From Lysobacter sp. ISL-50 (GTDB lineage: Bacteria > Pseudomonadota > Gammaproteobacteria > Xanthomonadales > Xanthomonadaceae): a stretch of DNA of 56,870 nucleotides. Below, one piece after another: positions 8,139 to 17,060 of this stretch. Under the pieces are notes generated by a model. It saw only the letters and a list, made by a program, of their open reading frames with translations. It made no database searches and was not told the DNA's origin. The DNA lies in NCBI RefSeq assembly GCF_018612875.1, contig NZ_JAGGRI010000014.1, forward strand, positions 1 through 56,870. Reading direction: 5' to 3'. Every line of letters begins with the position of its first letter. The stretch's first letter is position 1. Made by a program: the position numbers and the translations under genes.

Positions 8139-8942
8139 TCAGACCGGCTCATGGCGCCAATGCCAGGGTTCGTAGACGATGCCGTGCGGGTTGCCGCGCG
8201 GATAACTCATGACGAAGCCGTATCCGCCGGCCTGCTCGCGCAGCCAGGCGAAGGCGCCGGTGTGTTCGAAGGATTCTTCCGCCGGCGGCTCGCCGGGCGC
8301 GCCGATGTCCAGCGCCAGCCCGCTGTGGTGTTCGCTGTAACCCGGCGCGGCGTTGATGTTGAGGATGTCTTCGACGCTTTGCCCGCGTGCGAGTTTGCGT
8401 TCGAAGATGCCCAGTTGGTAATCGTGGCTGCGATAGCCGGAGATCGCATCGAGCACGACGCCGTCGCGCATCGCGGCTTCGCGCAGGTGGGTCCAGGCGC
8501 GCGCGGCGGCCGGATGCAGCCACAGCGGGCGGCGGAAACGGTCGAAGCCGGCCAGGGCGAGGCGATCGGGTTCGGCGATCAGCGCAAGACCGGTGCGCGA
8601 CTCATAGCCGTCCGCGTCCAGGCCCAACCCGGCGAGGCGTTCTTCGAGCCGGCCCAGCGGCAATTCGCCGACCCGCACCAAGCCTTCGCGGCGGTATTCG
8701 ACGATGCAGTCCAGCGCGTCGAGCGCGGCGTCGATGCCGTCCTCGCGCATCAGCCGGTGCACCAGCGGCAACAGGCCTTCGGGCAGATCGGCGGCGAGGA
8801 AGCGGCCGTCGCGTTTGCGCCGCAGCACGTGGCGCGCGCGCGACAGCGCGCGCGCATCGTGATTGCTGCGCGCGCGCAGCAGGCCGCCCGGCCATAGTTC
8901 GATCTCGGGCGTGTTGATCAGGAGAGTGCCGTGGCCGCGCAT
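8139..8942 (-). CDS. D-alanyl-D-alanine carboxypeptidase family protein (VanY/M15B)
   Basis: This 267-residue protein is a zinc metallopeptidase of the M15 family, which trims D-Ala-D-Ala ends of peptidoglycan peptides. The metal-site motifs are intact: SGYRSHDYQ, SEHHSGLALDIG (SxHxxGxAxD) and EPWHWRHEP (ExxHW). The domain occupies about 130-265. The N-terminal 125 residues are less conserved and lack a signal peptide, so either the protein acts in the cytoplasm or the true start is elsewhere. Cytoplasmic LD/DD-peptidases take part in cell-wall recycling. The gene is isolated on its 5' side by a gap containing no obvious element. Confidence 0.85.
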   Translation of the reverse strand: MRGHGTLLINTPEIELWPGGLLRARSNHDARALSRARHVLRRKRDGRFLAADLPEGLLPLVHRLMREDGIDAALDALDCIVEYRREGLVRVGELPLGRLEERLAGLGLDADGYESRTGLALIAEPDRLALAGFDRFRRPLWLHPAAARAWTHLREAAMRDGVVLDAISGYRSHDYQLGIFERKLARGQSVEDILNINAAPGYSEHHSGLALDIGAPGEPPAEESFEHTGAFAWLREQAGGYGFVMSYPRGNPHGIVYEPWHWRHEPV

Positions 8943-9026
8943 GCAGGCAGGTTAGCCGCTGCGGCGGTGGCATGCCAGATTGGCGGCGCGCGCGAGCCTG
9001 CCGCGATTCATGCGCTAACGATTTGT

Positions 9027-9206
9027 TTACGCCGGCTGCTTGAAATACAGGCGCGTGCCGAGAATGGCCGGATCGTGCTCGACCGCGACCAGCTCCCAGC
9101 CCTGCGCGCCGCGCTGGTCGAGTTCGGCCTGGATGCGTTCGCGCATCGGCGCCTCGAACAATTGGTAGGTCAGTTCGGTGACGTGGTGTTTCCACTGCGG
9201 GCTCAT
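9027..9206 (-). CDS. Small DUF4177-like protein, last gene of the SPFH operon
   Basis: This 59-residue reading frame runs [20 protein letters not shown]... and ends [11 protein letters not shown]. The Q[14 protein letters not shown] part matches the short DUF4177 family (small alpha/beta proteins ending in a GWELV strand), whose function is unknown. It starts at an ATG that shares the stop of the ribbon-helix-helix gene (ATGA, 9206-9203), so it should be translated by coupling. The four-gene overlap pattern and the family match are the reasons to call it real despite its size. Confidence 0.72.
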   Translation of the reverse strand: MSPQWKHHVTELTYQLFEAPMRERIQAELDQRGAQGWELVAVEHDPAILGTRLYFKQPA

Positions 9207-9385
9207 GCGTCTTCCTCGGGCGTCGTGGGGTCCTGGCGCGGCAGCCGGCCGCTCTTGCGCAGCGCGTCGCGCAGCACATATTCGATCTGGGCGTTGAGCG
9301 AGCGCAACTCATCGTCGGCCCAGCGCTGCGCGGCGGCGAGGACGTCGGCGCTGATGCGCAGCGGATAGGCTTTTTTTTCGCTCAC
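9203..9385 (-). CDS. Arc-like ribbon-helix-helix protein
   Basis: This 60-residue protein carries a complete ribbon-helix-helix motif: strand [12 protein letters not shown], then helices [20 protein letters not shown] and [10 protein letters not shown]. It matches Arc/MetJ-type DNA-binding dimers. Its place in the operon makes an autoregulatory role possible, and the tandem site at 10678-10696 is a candidate target, but this is inference. It begins at GTG, which overlaps the TGA of the membrane-protein gene by four bases (GTGA). No toxin-like partner follows; the next gene is DUF4177-like, so I do not call it an antitoxin. Confidence 0.8.
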   Translation of the reverse strand: MSEKKAYPLRISADVLAAAQRWADDELRSLNAQIEYVLRDALRKSGRLPRQDPTTPEEDA

Positions 9386-9774
9386 CGGCCGCGCGTCCGC
9401 TCGCTGCGAGTTCCTTTCGCGTCGCCTTGCCCGCTTGGGCGGTAGTCGCGCTTGAGCGCGGCCAGCGCCAGCATCATCGCCACCGCGACCGCGTTGACCG
9501 CGACCAGCAGCGCCACGGTGACGATCATCGTGTGGTTCGGATTGCCGTGCGCCCAGTAGTAGCCCAGCGCGGCGGCGAACATCGAAATGGCGACCAGCGC
9601 CAGCAACCGCGCGAAGCGCGCGCAGGCCGCCGCCGGATCGCGCAGGCGCGAGGCGTCCAGGCCGTTGATCAAGTGCAGGTTGCCGCGCGCGACCAGGACC
9701 GCGGCGACCAGGATCGGGATGGCGCTGATCACCATCACGCCAGGGACGATGAATGCGTTGGCGGGCAGGTTCAT
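9382..9774 (-). CDS. Small integral membrane protein of the SPFH operon
   Basis: This 130-residue protein has three or four hydrophobic segments: [20 protein letters not shown] near the N terminus, [18 protein letters not shown] in the middle, and [21 protein letters not shown] basic, probably cytoplasmic tail closes it. It resembles short DUF3784-like membrane proteins only in layout. It begins ten bases after the SPFH gene stop and overlaps the next gene by four bases. A role as membrane partner of the SPFH protein is likely from position alone. Confidence 0.72.
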   Translation of the reverse strand: MNLPANAFIVPGVMVISAIPILVAAVLVARGNLHLINGLDASRLRDPAAACARFARLLALVAISMFAAALGYYWAHGNPNHTMIVTVALLVAVNAVAVAMMLALAALKRDYRPSGQGDAKGTRSERTRGR

Positions 9775-9784
9775 TCGCGCGTCC

Positions 9785-10648
<864 letters not shown>

Positions 10649-10675
10649 GGCGTTGGCTCGGTCGTTGTCTGAGAT

Positions 10676-10699
10676 ATTGATATCAGATTGATATCAGAT
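10676..10699 (-). promoter_or_regulatory. Tandem TGATATCA operator-like site upstream of the SPFH operon
   Basis: Two identical 8-bp palindromes TGATATCA lie at 10678-10685 and 10689-10696, with centres 11 bp apart (one helical turn). A further ATATC follows on the gene side. The site ends 29 bases before the SPFH start codon and is a rare AT-rich patch in GC-rich DNA. It is likely the promoter plus the binding site of a dimeric repressor. The regulator is not identified; the ribbon-helix-helix protein of the operon is one candidate. Confidence 0.6.
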
Positions 10700-10734
10700 G
10701 TGTTCGACCGCTCGTCGGCATGGCGCTGGGGTGG

Positions 10735-10912
10735 GAGGGACCGCTTTTGTGGAAGGGCTGCTGTTGTGGGAGGGGCTTCAGCCCCGATGCTTTTCGCTCA
10801 GACCTCGCAGATCCCGGTTTCGGAGCCAAAAGCATCGGGGCTGAAGCCCCTCCTACAAAAGACTTCGGGGCTAAAGCCCCTCCCACAAAAGACTTCGGGG
10901 CTGCGACGCGGC
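10735..10912. repeat. Cluster of palindromic interspersed repeats (family 1)
   Basis: At least four full or partial copies of the TGTGGGAGGGGCTTCAGCCC / CGATGCTTTT unit occur, two in each orientation (best copies 10767-10799 plus, 10827-10859 minus, 10865-10891 minus, with degenerate starts near 10735 and 10892). The region between the SPFH promoter and the 3' end of the next minus-strand gene consists almost wholly of these units. Confidence 0.85.
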
Positions 10913-10913
10913 C

Positions 10914-11921
10914 CTACGGCGCGATCTGATACAGCGGCGCCGGAATGAACTCGCCCGTCGCATACAGGCTGCGGCCGTCGGCGGCCCAGCCCAGGGCTTC
11001 GGCCTGCGGCAGCCACGGCAGGTCGCGGACCCGCGGCGCGCCGGCCACGGCCTGGGCCCAGCTCTGGCGCGGCTGGCGTGGGTACAGCAGCAGGTAGCGG
11101 TAGGTCATCACCGCCAGGGTGGTGCCGTCGGGCGAAATGTCGGCGGCGGTGATCTGGCCCTGCAGCCGCGCCCGCATCGGGTTGTCGCGCTTGAGCTGGG
11201 CGTCAGGCTGCGGAATGCCGGCCAGCTCGCCGAGCCTGGTCGCGGTCTGCAGAGCGTTGCCGGCCGGCATCAGCGGCAGCGAGAACAGCTCCGGCGGCTG
11301 GCGTTTCTTGGAAATCAGCAGCACCTGGCGGCGCGCGATGTCCACCGCCACCGCCTCGCAATCGCGCGCGCCGTCGGGCCAGCGGAAGGCGATCGACCAT
11401 GCCGGCTTGAGCCGCGCGTTCTCGATCTTCTCCGGCTCTTCCACGATATGCAGTTGCAGGGTGCGGCGCAGGCCGCCGTTGTCGCCGGTGTCGGCGATCA
11501 GCAGGTAATGGCGGCCGTCCAGATCGAAGGCGGCGATGTCTTCCCAGTCGGTCTTGGTCACGCCCTCGATGCGCAGCGTGGCCAGGCGGTCGCCGTGGGT
11601 GTCGACCGCGAACAGGCGCTCGGGATTGCCGCCGTCGTCGTGCATCCACAGCACGTCGGCATGCCGGTGCGAGGCGGCCAGGCCGCTGATCTCGGACAAC
11701 TGCGGGTCCAGCAACATGCCGCTGAGCTGGCTGCTGCCCGGCGCGGGCGGGCCGGAGCGGCCCGAGCACGACACCGCCGCGACGCCGCCCAGCACCGCCG
11801 CGACCAGGGCCGCCAACGCCAGCGTCCGCCAGCGCCACGGCCGCGCCGCGCCCGGCGCGCGCGCGGTTTCGGAGGCGGAAGCGGCGGCACGCGCAGGGTG
11901 CCGTACGGGGGAGGAGGGCAT
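10914..11921 (-). CDS. Predicted membrane-anchored beta-propeller-like protein of unknown function
   Basis: The 335-residue product has an Ala/Arg-rich cytoplasmic start, one hydrophobic segment (about 33-52) ending in a Cys-Ser-Gly stretch, and a soluble remainder outside the membrane. It contains repeated strand patterns of the kind found in beta-propellers (ISGLAASHRHADVLWMHDDG, HYLLIADTGDNG, CEAVAVDIARRQVLLISKK, ITAADISPDGTTLAVMTYRY, AEALGWAADGRSLYATGE). I do not recognise a catalytic motif. Similar secreted proteins are often annotated as hypothetical in Xanthomonadaceae. The gene is alone on its strand and diverges from purT. Confidence 0.7.
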   Translation of the reverse strand: MPSSPVRHPARAAASASETARAPGAARPWRWRTLALAALVAAVLGGVAAVSCSGRSGPPAPGSSQLSGMLLDPQLSEISGLAASHRHADVLWMHDDGGNPERLFAVDTHGDRLATLRIEGVTKTDWEDIAAFDLDGRHYLLIADTGDNGGLRRTLQLHIVEEPEKIENARLKPAWSIAFRWPDGARDCEAVAVDIARRQVLLISKKRQPPELFSLPLMPAGNALQTATRLGELAGIPQPDAQLKRDNPMRARLQGQITAADISPDGTTLAVMTYRYLLLYPRQPRQSWAQAVAGAPRVRDLPWLPQAEALGWAADGRSLYATGEFIPAPLYQIAP

Positions 11922-12024
11922 GCTTCACAGCATCGCATGCGGGCCGGTGTCGCCATAGCCCGCGGCCGCGGGGCCGTCATGGAAAGTTAGACTAGGCGCA
12001 TCCCCTCGCCTCAAGGTTGCACGC

Positions 12025-13224
12025 ATGACCACGCTCGGTACGCCGCTGTCCCCGCACGCCTTTCGCGTGCTTCTGCTCGGTTCGGGCGAACTGGGCAAAG
12101 AGGTGGCGATCGAGCTGCAGCGCTTCGGCGTGGAAGTGATCGCCGCCGACCGCTACGCCGACGCGCCGGCCATGCAGGTGGCCCATCGCAGCCACGTGCT
12201 GGACATGCTCGACGGCCAGGCCGTGCGCGCCCTGATCGCGGCCGAGCGCCCGCACCTGATCGTGCCGGAGATAGAAGCCATCCACACCCAGACCCTGGTC
12301 GAGCTGGAGCGCGAGTTCGCCGAGCGCGGCACCGACACCCGGGTGATCCCGACCGCGCGCGCCGCGCGCCTGACCATGGACCGCGAAGGCATCCGCCGCC
12401 TCGCCGCCGAGACGCTGAAGCTGCCGACCTCGCCGTACCGCTTCGTCGATACCGTCGAGGACTACCGCGCCGCGGTCGCCGAACTCGGCTTGCCGTGCGT
12501 GATCAAGCCGGTGATGTCGTCCTCGGGCAAGGGCCAGAGCCTGGTGCGCAATCCCGGCGAGATCGACAAGGCCTGGGACTACGCCCAGACCGGCGGCCGC
12601 GCCGGTGCCGGCCGCGTCATCGTCGAAGGCTTCATCGACTTCGATTACGAAATCACCCTGCTGACCGTGCGCCACGTCGCCGGCGTCACCTTCTGCGCGC
12701 CGATCGGCCATCTGCAGCGCGACGGCGACTACCGCGAGAGCTGGCAGCCGCAGCCGATGAATCCGGTCGCGCTGGCGCGTGCGCAGGAGATCGCGCGCAC
12801 GATCACCGACGATCTGGGCGGCTGCGGCGTGTTCGGCGTGGAGTTGTTCGTCAAGGGCGACGAGGTGTGGTTCAGCGAGGTTTCGCCGCGCCCGCACGAC
12901 ACCGGCCTGGTCACGCTGATCTCGCAGGACCTGAGCGAATTCGCCCTGCATGCGCGGGCGATTCTCGGCCTGCCGATTCCGACCATCCGCGAACACGGCG
13001 CCTCGGCCTCGTGCGCGGTGCTGGCGCAGGGTCACGGCGTGCCGGTGTTCTGCGGCGTCGAGGCCGCGCTGGGCCAGACCGACACCCAACTGCGTTTGTT
13101 CGGCAAGCCGCGCGTGGAGGGCCATCGCCGCGTCGCGGTGACCCTGGCGCTGGGCGCCGACATCGACCACGCCCGCGCCAAGGCGCGCGAAGCGGCCTCG
13201 CAACTGCGGATCGAACTGCGCTGA
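12025..13224 (+). CDS. purT: Formate-dependent phosphoribosylglycinamide formyltransferase (GAR transformylase 2)
   Basis: This 399-residue ATP-grasp enzyme uses formate and ATP to formylate GAR in purine synthesis. The N-terminal region reads [20 protein letters not shown] with the GAR-binding loop. The ATP-grasp part shows [53 protein letters not shown] and [20 protein letters not shown]. Length and order match E. coli PurT (392 residues). It is a monocistronic housekeeping gene, diverging from the propeller-like gene and followed within 50 bases by a small gene on the same strand. Confidence 0.95.
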   Translation: MTTLGTPLSPHAFRVLLLGSGELGKEVAIELQRFGVEVIAADRYADAPAMQVAHRSHVLDMLDGQAVRALIAAERPHLIVPEIEAIHTQTLVELEREFAERGTDTRVIPTARAARLTMDREGIRRLAAETLKLPTSPYRFVDTVEDYRAAVAELGLPCVIKPVMSSSGKGQSLVRNPGEIDKAWDYAQTGGRAGAGRVIVEGFIDFDYEITLLTVRHVAGVTFCAPIGHLQRDGDYRESWQPQPMNPVALARAQEIARTITDDLGGCGVFGVELFVKGDEVWFSEVSPRPHDTGLVTLISQDLSEFALHARAILGLPIPTIREHGASASCAVLAQGHGVPVFCGVEAALGQTDTQLRLFGKPRVEGHRRVAVTLALGADIDHARAKAREAASQLRIELR

Positions 13225-13269
13225 GCGCGGTCCGATCGTACTGAAGCACCCGTCCCGACCGGAGCGATG

Positions 13270-13680
13270 ATGAACGATACACAGGGGTACGCCGTTTTCT
13301 TCTTCCCGCAAGCGCTGGAAGCACTCGGCGAAGCGATTCGTCCTTACCTGCTCGACGGCCCGGCCGGCATGCACGTGCTGTGCAAGGAGATCGACACCGG
13401 CGGCGCGTTCACCGAGATGACGCTGGAAGGCCGCACCTCCGACGGTCGCGACCTGTCGCTGGAGCTGATGGTGCCCGGCAGCATGGTGCGCATGATCGTC
13501 TCCGCGCACGGCGAAGCCTCGTTCGGCTTCGGCTCGCGCCTGGCGCGCAATGCGACGATCGCCTCGGCCAAGAGCGCCGCGGCGCCCGCCGCGCCGCCGG
13601 TGGTCGCGCCCGAGGCCGAGCCCGCGCCCACGGTGCCGGCGACGCCGGAGCCGGTGATCGCGGCGAAAAAGCCGGAGTGA
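13270..13680 (+). CDS. Small acidic protein with Ala/Pro-rich tail, unknown function
   Basis: This protein of about 136 residues has a compact first part (NDTQGYAVFFFPQALEALGE to FGFGSRLARNAT, about 1-95) and a low-complexity Ala/Pro/Glu tail. No signal peptide or membrane segment is present. I do not recognise the family. Two start codons are adjacent (13267 and 13270). I chose the second because GGAG at 13261-13264 is then five bases away instead of two. It may share a transcript with purT (45-base gap). Confidence 0.6.
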   Translation: MNDTQGYAVFFFPQALEALGEAIRPYLLDGPAGMHVLCKEIDTGGAFTEMTLEGRTSDGRDLSLELMVPGSMVRMIVSAHGEASFGFGSRLARNATIASAKSAAAPAAPPVVAPEAEPAPTVPATPEPVIAAKKPE

Positions 13681-13788
13681 TCCGTTGACGATGCATCCGA
13701 TTCCGGCGATCGTCGGAATCCGTTGCGTGATCGTGGATCGGTAATCGACGAGGTGCCAGCGGAGCCGGCGCCCACAAGGATTCGAGAG

Positions 13789-14148
13789 ATGAGCAAGGAC
13801 GACACCGTCACCCTGTATCGCCCGGTCGGCCCGAACGAACTGGCGAAATTGCGCGAGAGCGATTTCAAGCGCTGGCCGGCGCGCCTGCCGGATCAGCCGA
13901 TTTTCTATCCGGTCACCAACGAGCGATACGCGGCCGAAATCGCCGAGCGCTGGAACGTCAAGGACAGCGGCTACGGCGCGGTCACCCGCTTCGAGGTGCG
14001 TGCGGCGTTCATGGATCGCTATCCGATCCAGAAAGTCGGCGGCGCGCATCACACCGAGTGGTGGGTGCCGGCGGAGGAGCTGGAAGCGCTCAACGACGAA
14101 ATCGTTGGACTGATCGAAGTGATCCGGGAATTCCGCGCGGAGCCGTGA
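13789..14148 (+). CDS. Small conserved protein, sometimes labelled ADP-ribosylation/crystallin J1-like
   Basis: The 119-residue product begins MSKDDTVTLYRPVGPNELAK and includes FKRWPARLPDQPIFYPVTNE and VTRFEVRAAFMDRYPIQKVG. This is a compact family I recall from proteobacterial annotations, where it carries the uninformative name ADP-ribosylation/crystallin J1. The fold hints at a substrate-binding module, but no catalytic motif is evident and I would not assert ADP-ribosyl chemistry. The ATG at 13789 has AAGGA eight bases upstream. The frame is open upstream, but that part has no family similarity. Confidence 0.7.
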   Translation: MSKDDTVTLYRPVGPNELAKLRESDFKRWPARLPDQPIFYPVTNERYAAEIAERWNVKDSGYGAVTRFEVRAAFMDRYPIQKVGGAHHTEWWVPAEELEALNDEIVGLIEVIREFRAEP

Positions 14149-14173
14149 GCTTCGTCGAGGCCGGCGGATTGCG

Positions 14174-14276
14174 CTTTTTGTGGGAGGGCCTTTCAGGCCC
14201 GATGCTTTCCGATCCGGCGCATCGAAACCGCAAATGCCGGCTGTTTTGTGGGAGGGCCTTCAGGCCCGATGCTTTC
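14174..14276 (+). repeat. Two direct copies of palindromic repeat family 1
   Basis: Copies at about 14174-14209 and 14243-14276 read TTTGTGGGAGGGCCTTTCAG then GCCCGATGCTTT, both in plus orientation. They lie in the short gap between convergent genes. Each unit is an imperfect palindrome around GGGCCTTTCAGGCCC. Confidence 0.85.
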
Positions 14277-14323
14277 CGGCCCGATGCGCCGGAACCATAA
14301 ATGCCAGCACTCAATCCGCGCTA

Positions 14324-14671
14324 TCAGCCGACGGGACAGCCGTCGGCGATCCAGTCTTTCAGACCGGCGCCGACCTCGACGAAATCGTCTGCGCTCATGC
14401 TGCCGTGCCCGACCACGAACACGGTCGGCGGCTCAAGCGCGCCATGGACCACGACCGCGCGACCGCCGCCGTCGTCGCCGATGGTCACGTAACCCGGGCA
14501 ATACACCTGGGTCTCGTAGGTCTGGTTGCGTTCGAGGATTTCGTCGGCGGCATACAGGCGCACGTGACCGATTTCGTCTCCACCATGCGCGGCGATCGCG
14601 GCACGCAGCGGCTCGCCGATCGGCGAGCCGTACCAGTGTTCGAAAGCGCCGAACGCCGCATCCCGAGCCAT
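14324..14671 (-). CDS. SMI1/KNR4 (SUKH) family protein
   Basis: This 115-residue protein resembles the SMI1/KNR4 (SUKH) fold: VRLYAADEILERNQTYETQV, then YCPGYVTIGDDGGGRAVVVH, then VVGHGSMSADDFVEVGAGLKDW. The pattern 'YCPGYVTIGDDGGG' is the classical SUKH signature. Many SUKH proteins are immunity proteins against contact-dependent or polymorphic toxins, and others are housekeeping. No toxin gene adjoins it. The only neighbour on its strand is a broken ATP-grasp gene whose stop lies five bases upstream, so the two once formed an operon. Confidence 0.75.
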   Translation of the reverse strand: MARDAAFGAFEHWYGSPIGEPLRAAIAAHGGDEIGHVRLYAADEILERNQTYETQVYCPGYVTIGDDGGGRAVVVHGALEPPTVFVVGHGSMSADDFVEVGAGLKDWIADGCPVG

Positions 14672-14676
14672 TGACG

Positions 14677-14930
14677 TCAGTCCCGCTGGGCGCCGAACGG
14701 TCGCGCCGTGAAATGCGCCGTCACCGCCGCGACGATCTTGCCGATGTCGTGCGCATAGAATCCCGACGAGTTGAAGGTGTTGAACTCGATCACCTTGAAG
14801 CCGTCATCGGTCTGAGCGACATCCATCACGCAGGTCGGATGCGGCAGCCAGCCGTCGGCCAGCGATGGCCGGCGATGCGGTACGACGATCCGTCCACGAC
14901 CCGCCCATCAACGATGAAGAACCGCTACTC
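14677..14930 (-). pseudogene. Remnant of an ATP-grasp (DUF4343-type) gene with nonsense and frameshift lesions
   Basis: The intact 3' end reads LPHPTCVMDVAQTDDGFKVI then EFNTFNSSGFYAHDIGKIVA and stops at 14677, clearly the C-terminal part of an ATP-grasp protein of the DUF4343 type. Upstream, the homologous reading RFFIVDGRVVDGSSYRIAG lies in another frame, so a frameshift occurred near 14855-14870. The codon before RFF is TAG (14927-14925), where TGG (Trp) would fit. Beyond that the homology is cut off exactly at the stop of the neighbouring nuclease-fold gene. About two thirds or more of the original gene is missing. Confidence 0.72.
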
Positions 14931-14934
14931 CGCA

Positions 14935-16179
14935 TCAGTTCGTCAGATCCATCCAAACCAAATGATGGTCGCTGGCCTCGGAAATCTTCGCCTCTTCGCT
15001 ATCGGATCTGGGCCAGAACACGCCGGTCTCGCGCACGGTCCAGCCGCGCGAGGGCAGTACGTAGTCCAGGCGCAGGGTGCCGGCTTTCGGGCCGAAATCG
15101 CCGGTGTGTTCGTGGATGTTGCCCTTGCGCGGGAAGCCGTAGAAGGTCGCGCGTTGGGCCGCGCCTTCGCTGTTCGGTACGTGGCTTGAATCGACGCGCG
15201 GGTGATCGAGCAGTTGCTTGATCGAACCCGGCACGCCGTCGCCATCGACGGGATCGGCATTCATGTCGCCGACGATGACGAAGCGCGCGTCGCCGGCCAA
15301 TCCGCCGCAACGGCCTTGGTCGTCGCACAGCCACGACGGCGTGCCGCCGTCGAGATAACGCGCCCACAGGGCGATTTCGTCGTGGTTGCGCGCGCCGTTG
15401 CGGTCTTCGGGGCCATCGAACACCGGCGGGGTGGGATGCGCGGCGAGGAAATGCAGCACGCCCAGCGGCGTGCGCACCGGGACGTCCCAGTGCGATTTGG
15501 ACGACAGCCGCATCTGCGGCCAAACCTTCGCCGTGTACCAGGGCTTGCCGGTCTTCGGATCGCGCGGCTGGCGCGCGCCGGGCAGCGCGCTCCACTTGAA
15601 CTTCTGGAAGCTGCGCACGGCATCGACGTCGATCGGATAGCGCGACAGCACCAGCATGCCGTATTGCCCCGGATGCAGGCCGTAGCCCCAGGCGTCGTTG
15701 CCGCGCGCGCGGTCGGCGCGCTGCGCGTCGCCGGACTGGCCGTCGCCGTCGAGATCCAGTCCGCTCGGCACGCCGGTATTGACCGGAGCGAGATAGCGAT
15801 AGGGATAACGCAGCGCCTCGCCGCCGCCGGGCTGTGCGACTTCCAGATAGTCGTGCTGGAACAGATCGGCCGCGCGCTGTTGCGCGTCGTAGTCGAATTC
15901 GTTGAGCAGCACCAGGTCGGGACGCACGCGTTGCAGCACCGCGGCGATCTTGCGCGCGTTGCCGTCGCCGGCTTGCAGGCGGCGGATCAGGCCGCCGTCG
16001 GCGTCGTCGTAGAGCGAGGTGTTGTAGGTCGCCACGCGCAGGCGCGCGTCGGCGGCGCTGGCGGTGTCGTTCTGGGACTGCGCCCAGGCTTTGGGATCGC
16101 CGTGTACGTTCACTTGCGTGCAGGCCGCGAGCAGGGCCGCGATGAGGGCGGCGCAGTAGGGGAGGTGGGGTCTGGACAT
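14935..16179 (-). CDS. Lipoprotein of the endonuclease/exonuclease/phosphatase (EEP) family
   Basis: The 414-residue product has an N-terminal lipoprotein signal (MSRPHLPYCAALIAALLAAC) followed by an EEP domain: LRVATYNTSLY, VLLNEFDYD, VGDMNADPVDG and a final ASDHHLVWMDL. These supply the metal-binding Asn/Glu/Asp and the catalytic His. Such exported proteins may hydrolyse nucleic acid or phosphoesters at the cell surface; the substrate is unknown. I chose the ATG at 16179 because it gives a clean lipobox signal. An ATG at 16188 is also possible, and the frame stays open further up without any signal-like start. The palindromic element lies just upstream. Confidence 0.8.
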   Translation of the reverse strand: MSRPHLPYCAALIAALLAACTQVNVHGDPKAWAQSQNDTASAADARLRVATYNTSLYDDADGGLIRRLQAGDGNARKIAAVLQRVRPDLVLLNEFDYDAQQRAADLFQHDYLEVAQPGGGEALRYPYRYLAPVNTGVPSGLDLDGDGQSGDAQRADRARGNDAWGYGLHPGQYGMLVLSRYPIDVDAVRSFQKFKWSALPGARQPRDPKTGKPWYTAKVWPQMRLSSKSHWDVPVRTPLGVLHFLAAHPTPPVFDGPEDRNGARNHDEIALWARYLDGGTPSWLCDDQGRCGGLAGDARFVIVGDMNADPVDGDGVPGSIKQLLDHPRVDSSHVPNSEGAAQRATFYGFPRKGNIHEHTGDFGPKAGTLRLDYVLPSRGWTVRETGVFWPRSDSEEAKISEASDHHLVWMDLTN

Positions 16180-16264
16180 GGGGGGCATGATCGCATGGGT
16201 GGTGATGCGGTTCGTGACAGCGTGGGTCGGGCGACGCCGCATTTTTTTGCTGCTGCCTTTGCTG

Positions 16265-16394
16265 TTCCCCCCTTTGAAAAAGGGGGGGCAGGGGGGGATT
16301 TGCTTTTGTCGCGCCGAACGGCAAATCCCCCGGCGCAGCCTGATTCGTCTGTAGCGGGTCTGCGCTGGCGCCCGCCCCCTTTTTCAAAGGGGGC
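16265..16394. repeat. MITE-like long palindromic element, copy 1
   Basis: The outer arms are reverse complements: CCCCCTTTGAAAAAGGGGG near 16269-16288 and CCCCCTTTTTCAAAGGGGG near 16375-16393. Each arm is itself nearly palindromic. An inner pair GGGGGATTTGC (about 16294-16303) and GCAAATCCCCC (about 16321-16331) forms a second hairpin. The second copy lies at 37417-37562. No coding capacity is seen. Confidence 0.85.
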
Positions 16395-16420
16395 GAATTT
16401 CCTGCGCGCGCCCATCCCCA

Positions 16421-16451
16421 TAAACAACAACGCCCCGGCAAGCCGGGGCGT
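16421..16451 (-). terminator. Terminator of the Ala-rich lipoprotein gene
   Basis: A perfect 10-bp stem (16430-16439 with 16442-16451, ACGCCCCGGC/GCCGGGGCGT) with a two-base loop is followed on the minus strand by TTGTTGTTTA. It lies about 50 bases past the stop at 16504. Confidence 0.8.
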
Positions 16452-16503
16452 CGAATGCTGCGAAACACCGGCGGCTAAACCGCCGCCGGCGCGATCGCCG
16501 CTA

Positions 16504-16938
16504 TTACAGCGTGCAACCGAACGAAGCGTACTGAGCCTTGCTCTGGTCCAGCGCGGTCTTGCAGGCGGTGGCCAGCGCGGCCTTGCCCTGCGGGGTCGAA
16601 GCAGCCTGGGCCCAAGCGTTGCGGCTCTGGTCCAGACCGGTCTGGAACGCGGCGCGCTGGGCTTCGGGCACCTTGTCGTTCAAGCAGGCGCTGATCTTGG
16701 TCAGGTAGTCGTCGCACTCGGGAACGCCGACGCTGGCGGCGGCCGGAGCGGCAGCCGGGGCAGCGGCATCGGCCGGCATCGCGGCCGGAGCCGGGGCGTC
16801 GGTCGGGGACGGCGGGGTCGCGGCCGGAGCGGCGGCGTCGGCGGCCGGGGCGGCCTCGGCCGGCTTGTCGGCCGGCTTGTTGCACGCGGCCAGGGACAGG
16901 GTGATCGCGGCAGCCAGGAACAGGGTGTTCAATTTCAT
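16504..16938 (-). CDS. Ala/Pro-rich lipoprotein with a helical Cys-containing C-terminal domain
   Basis: The 144-residue product starts MKLNTLFLAAAITLSLAAC, a typical lipoprotein signal with the lipidated Cys at 19. Residues 25-75 are a low-complexity Ala/Pro/Asp linker, a probable flexible tether. A compact helical domain (about 76-144) with four Cys (ECDDYL, ISACLND, ALATACKTAL, FGCTL) may form two disulfides. The family is common as 'hypothetical' in Xanthomonadaceae and its function is unknown. The start at 16938 has GGAG seven to ten bases upstream; earlier in-frame Met codons would not give a signal peptide. Confidence 0.8.
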   Translation of the reverse strand: MKLNTLFLAAAITLSLAACNKPADKPAEAAPAADAAAPAATPPSPTDAPAPAAMPADAAAPAAAPAAASVGVPECDDYLTKISACLNDKVPEAQRAAFQTGLDQSRNAWAQAASTPQGKAALATACKTALDQSKAQYASFGCTL

Positions 16939-17060
16939 TGCGGACTCCATGTGGCGAAAGGTAATGAGGGTGGCGACTCCATGCCAGGCCTTGAGGGCGC
17001 CGTCCCGCACGTCGTGGTCACGACGGGGCTACGAGATACACGACCTGAACGAGACGAGTG

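Noticed and set aside
9203-9385. Ribbon-helix-helix protein as antitoxin of a toxin-antitoxin pair
   Set aside because: The adjoining genes are a membrane protein and a DUF4177-like protein; neither looks like a known toxin.
14324-14671. SMI1/KNR4 protein as part of an active toxin-immunity locus
   Set aside because: No toxin gene is adjacent; the only operon partner is a degraded ATP-grasp gene.
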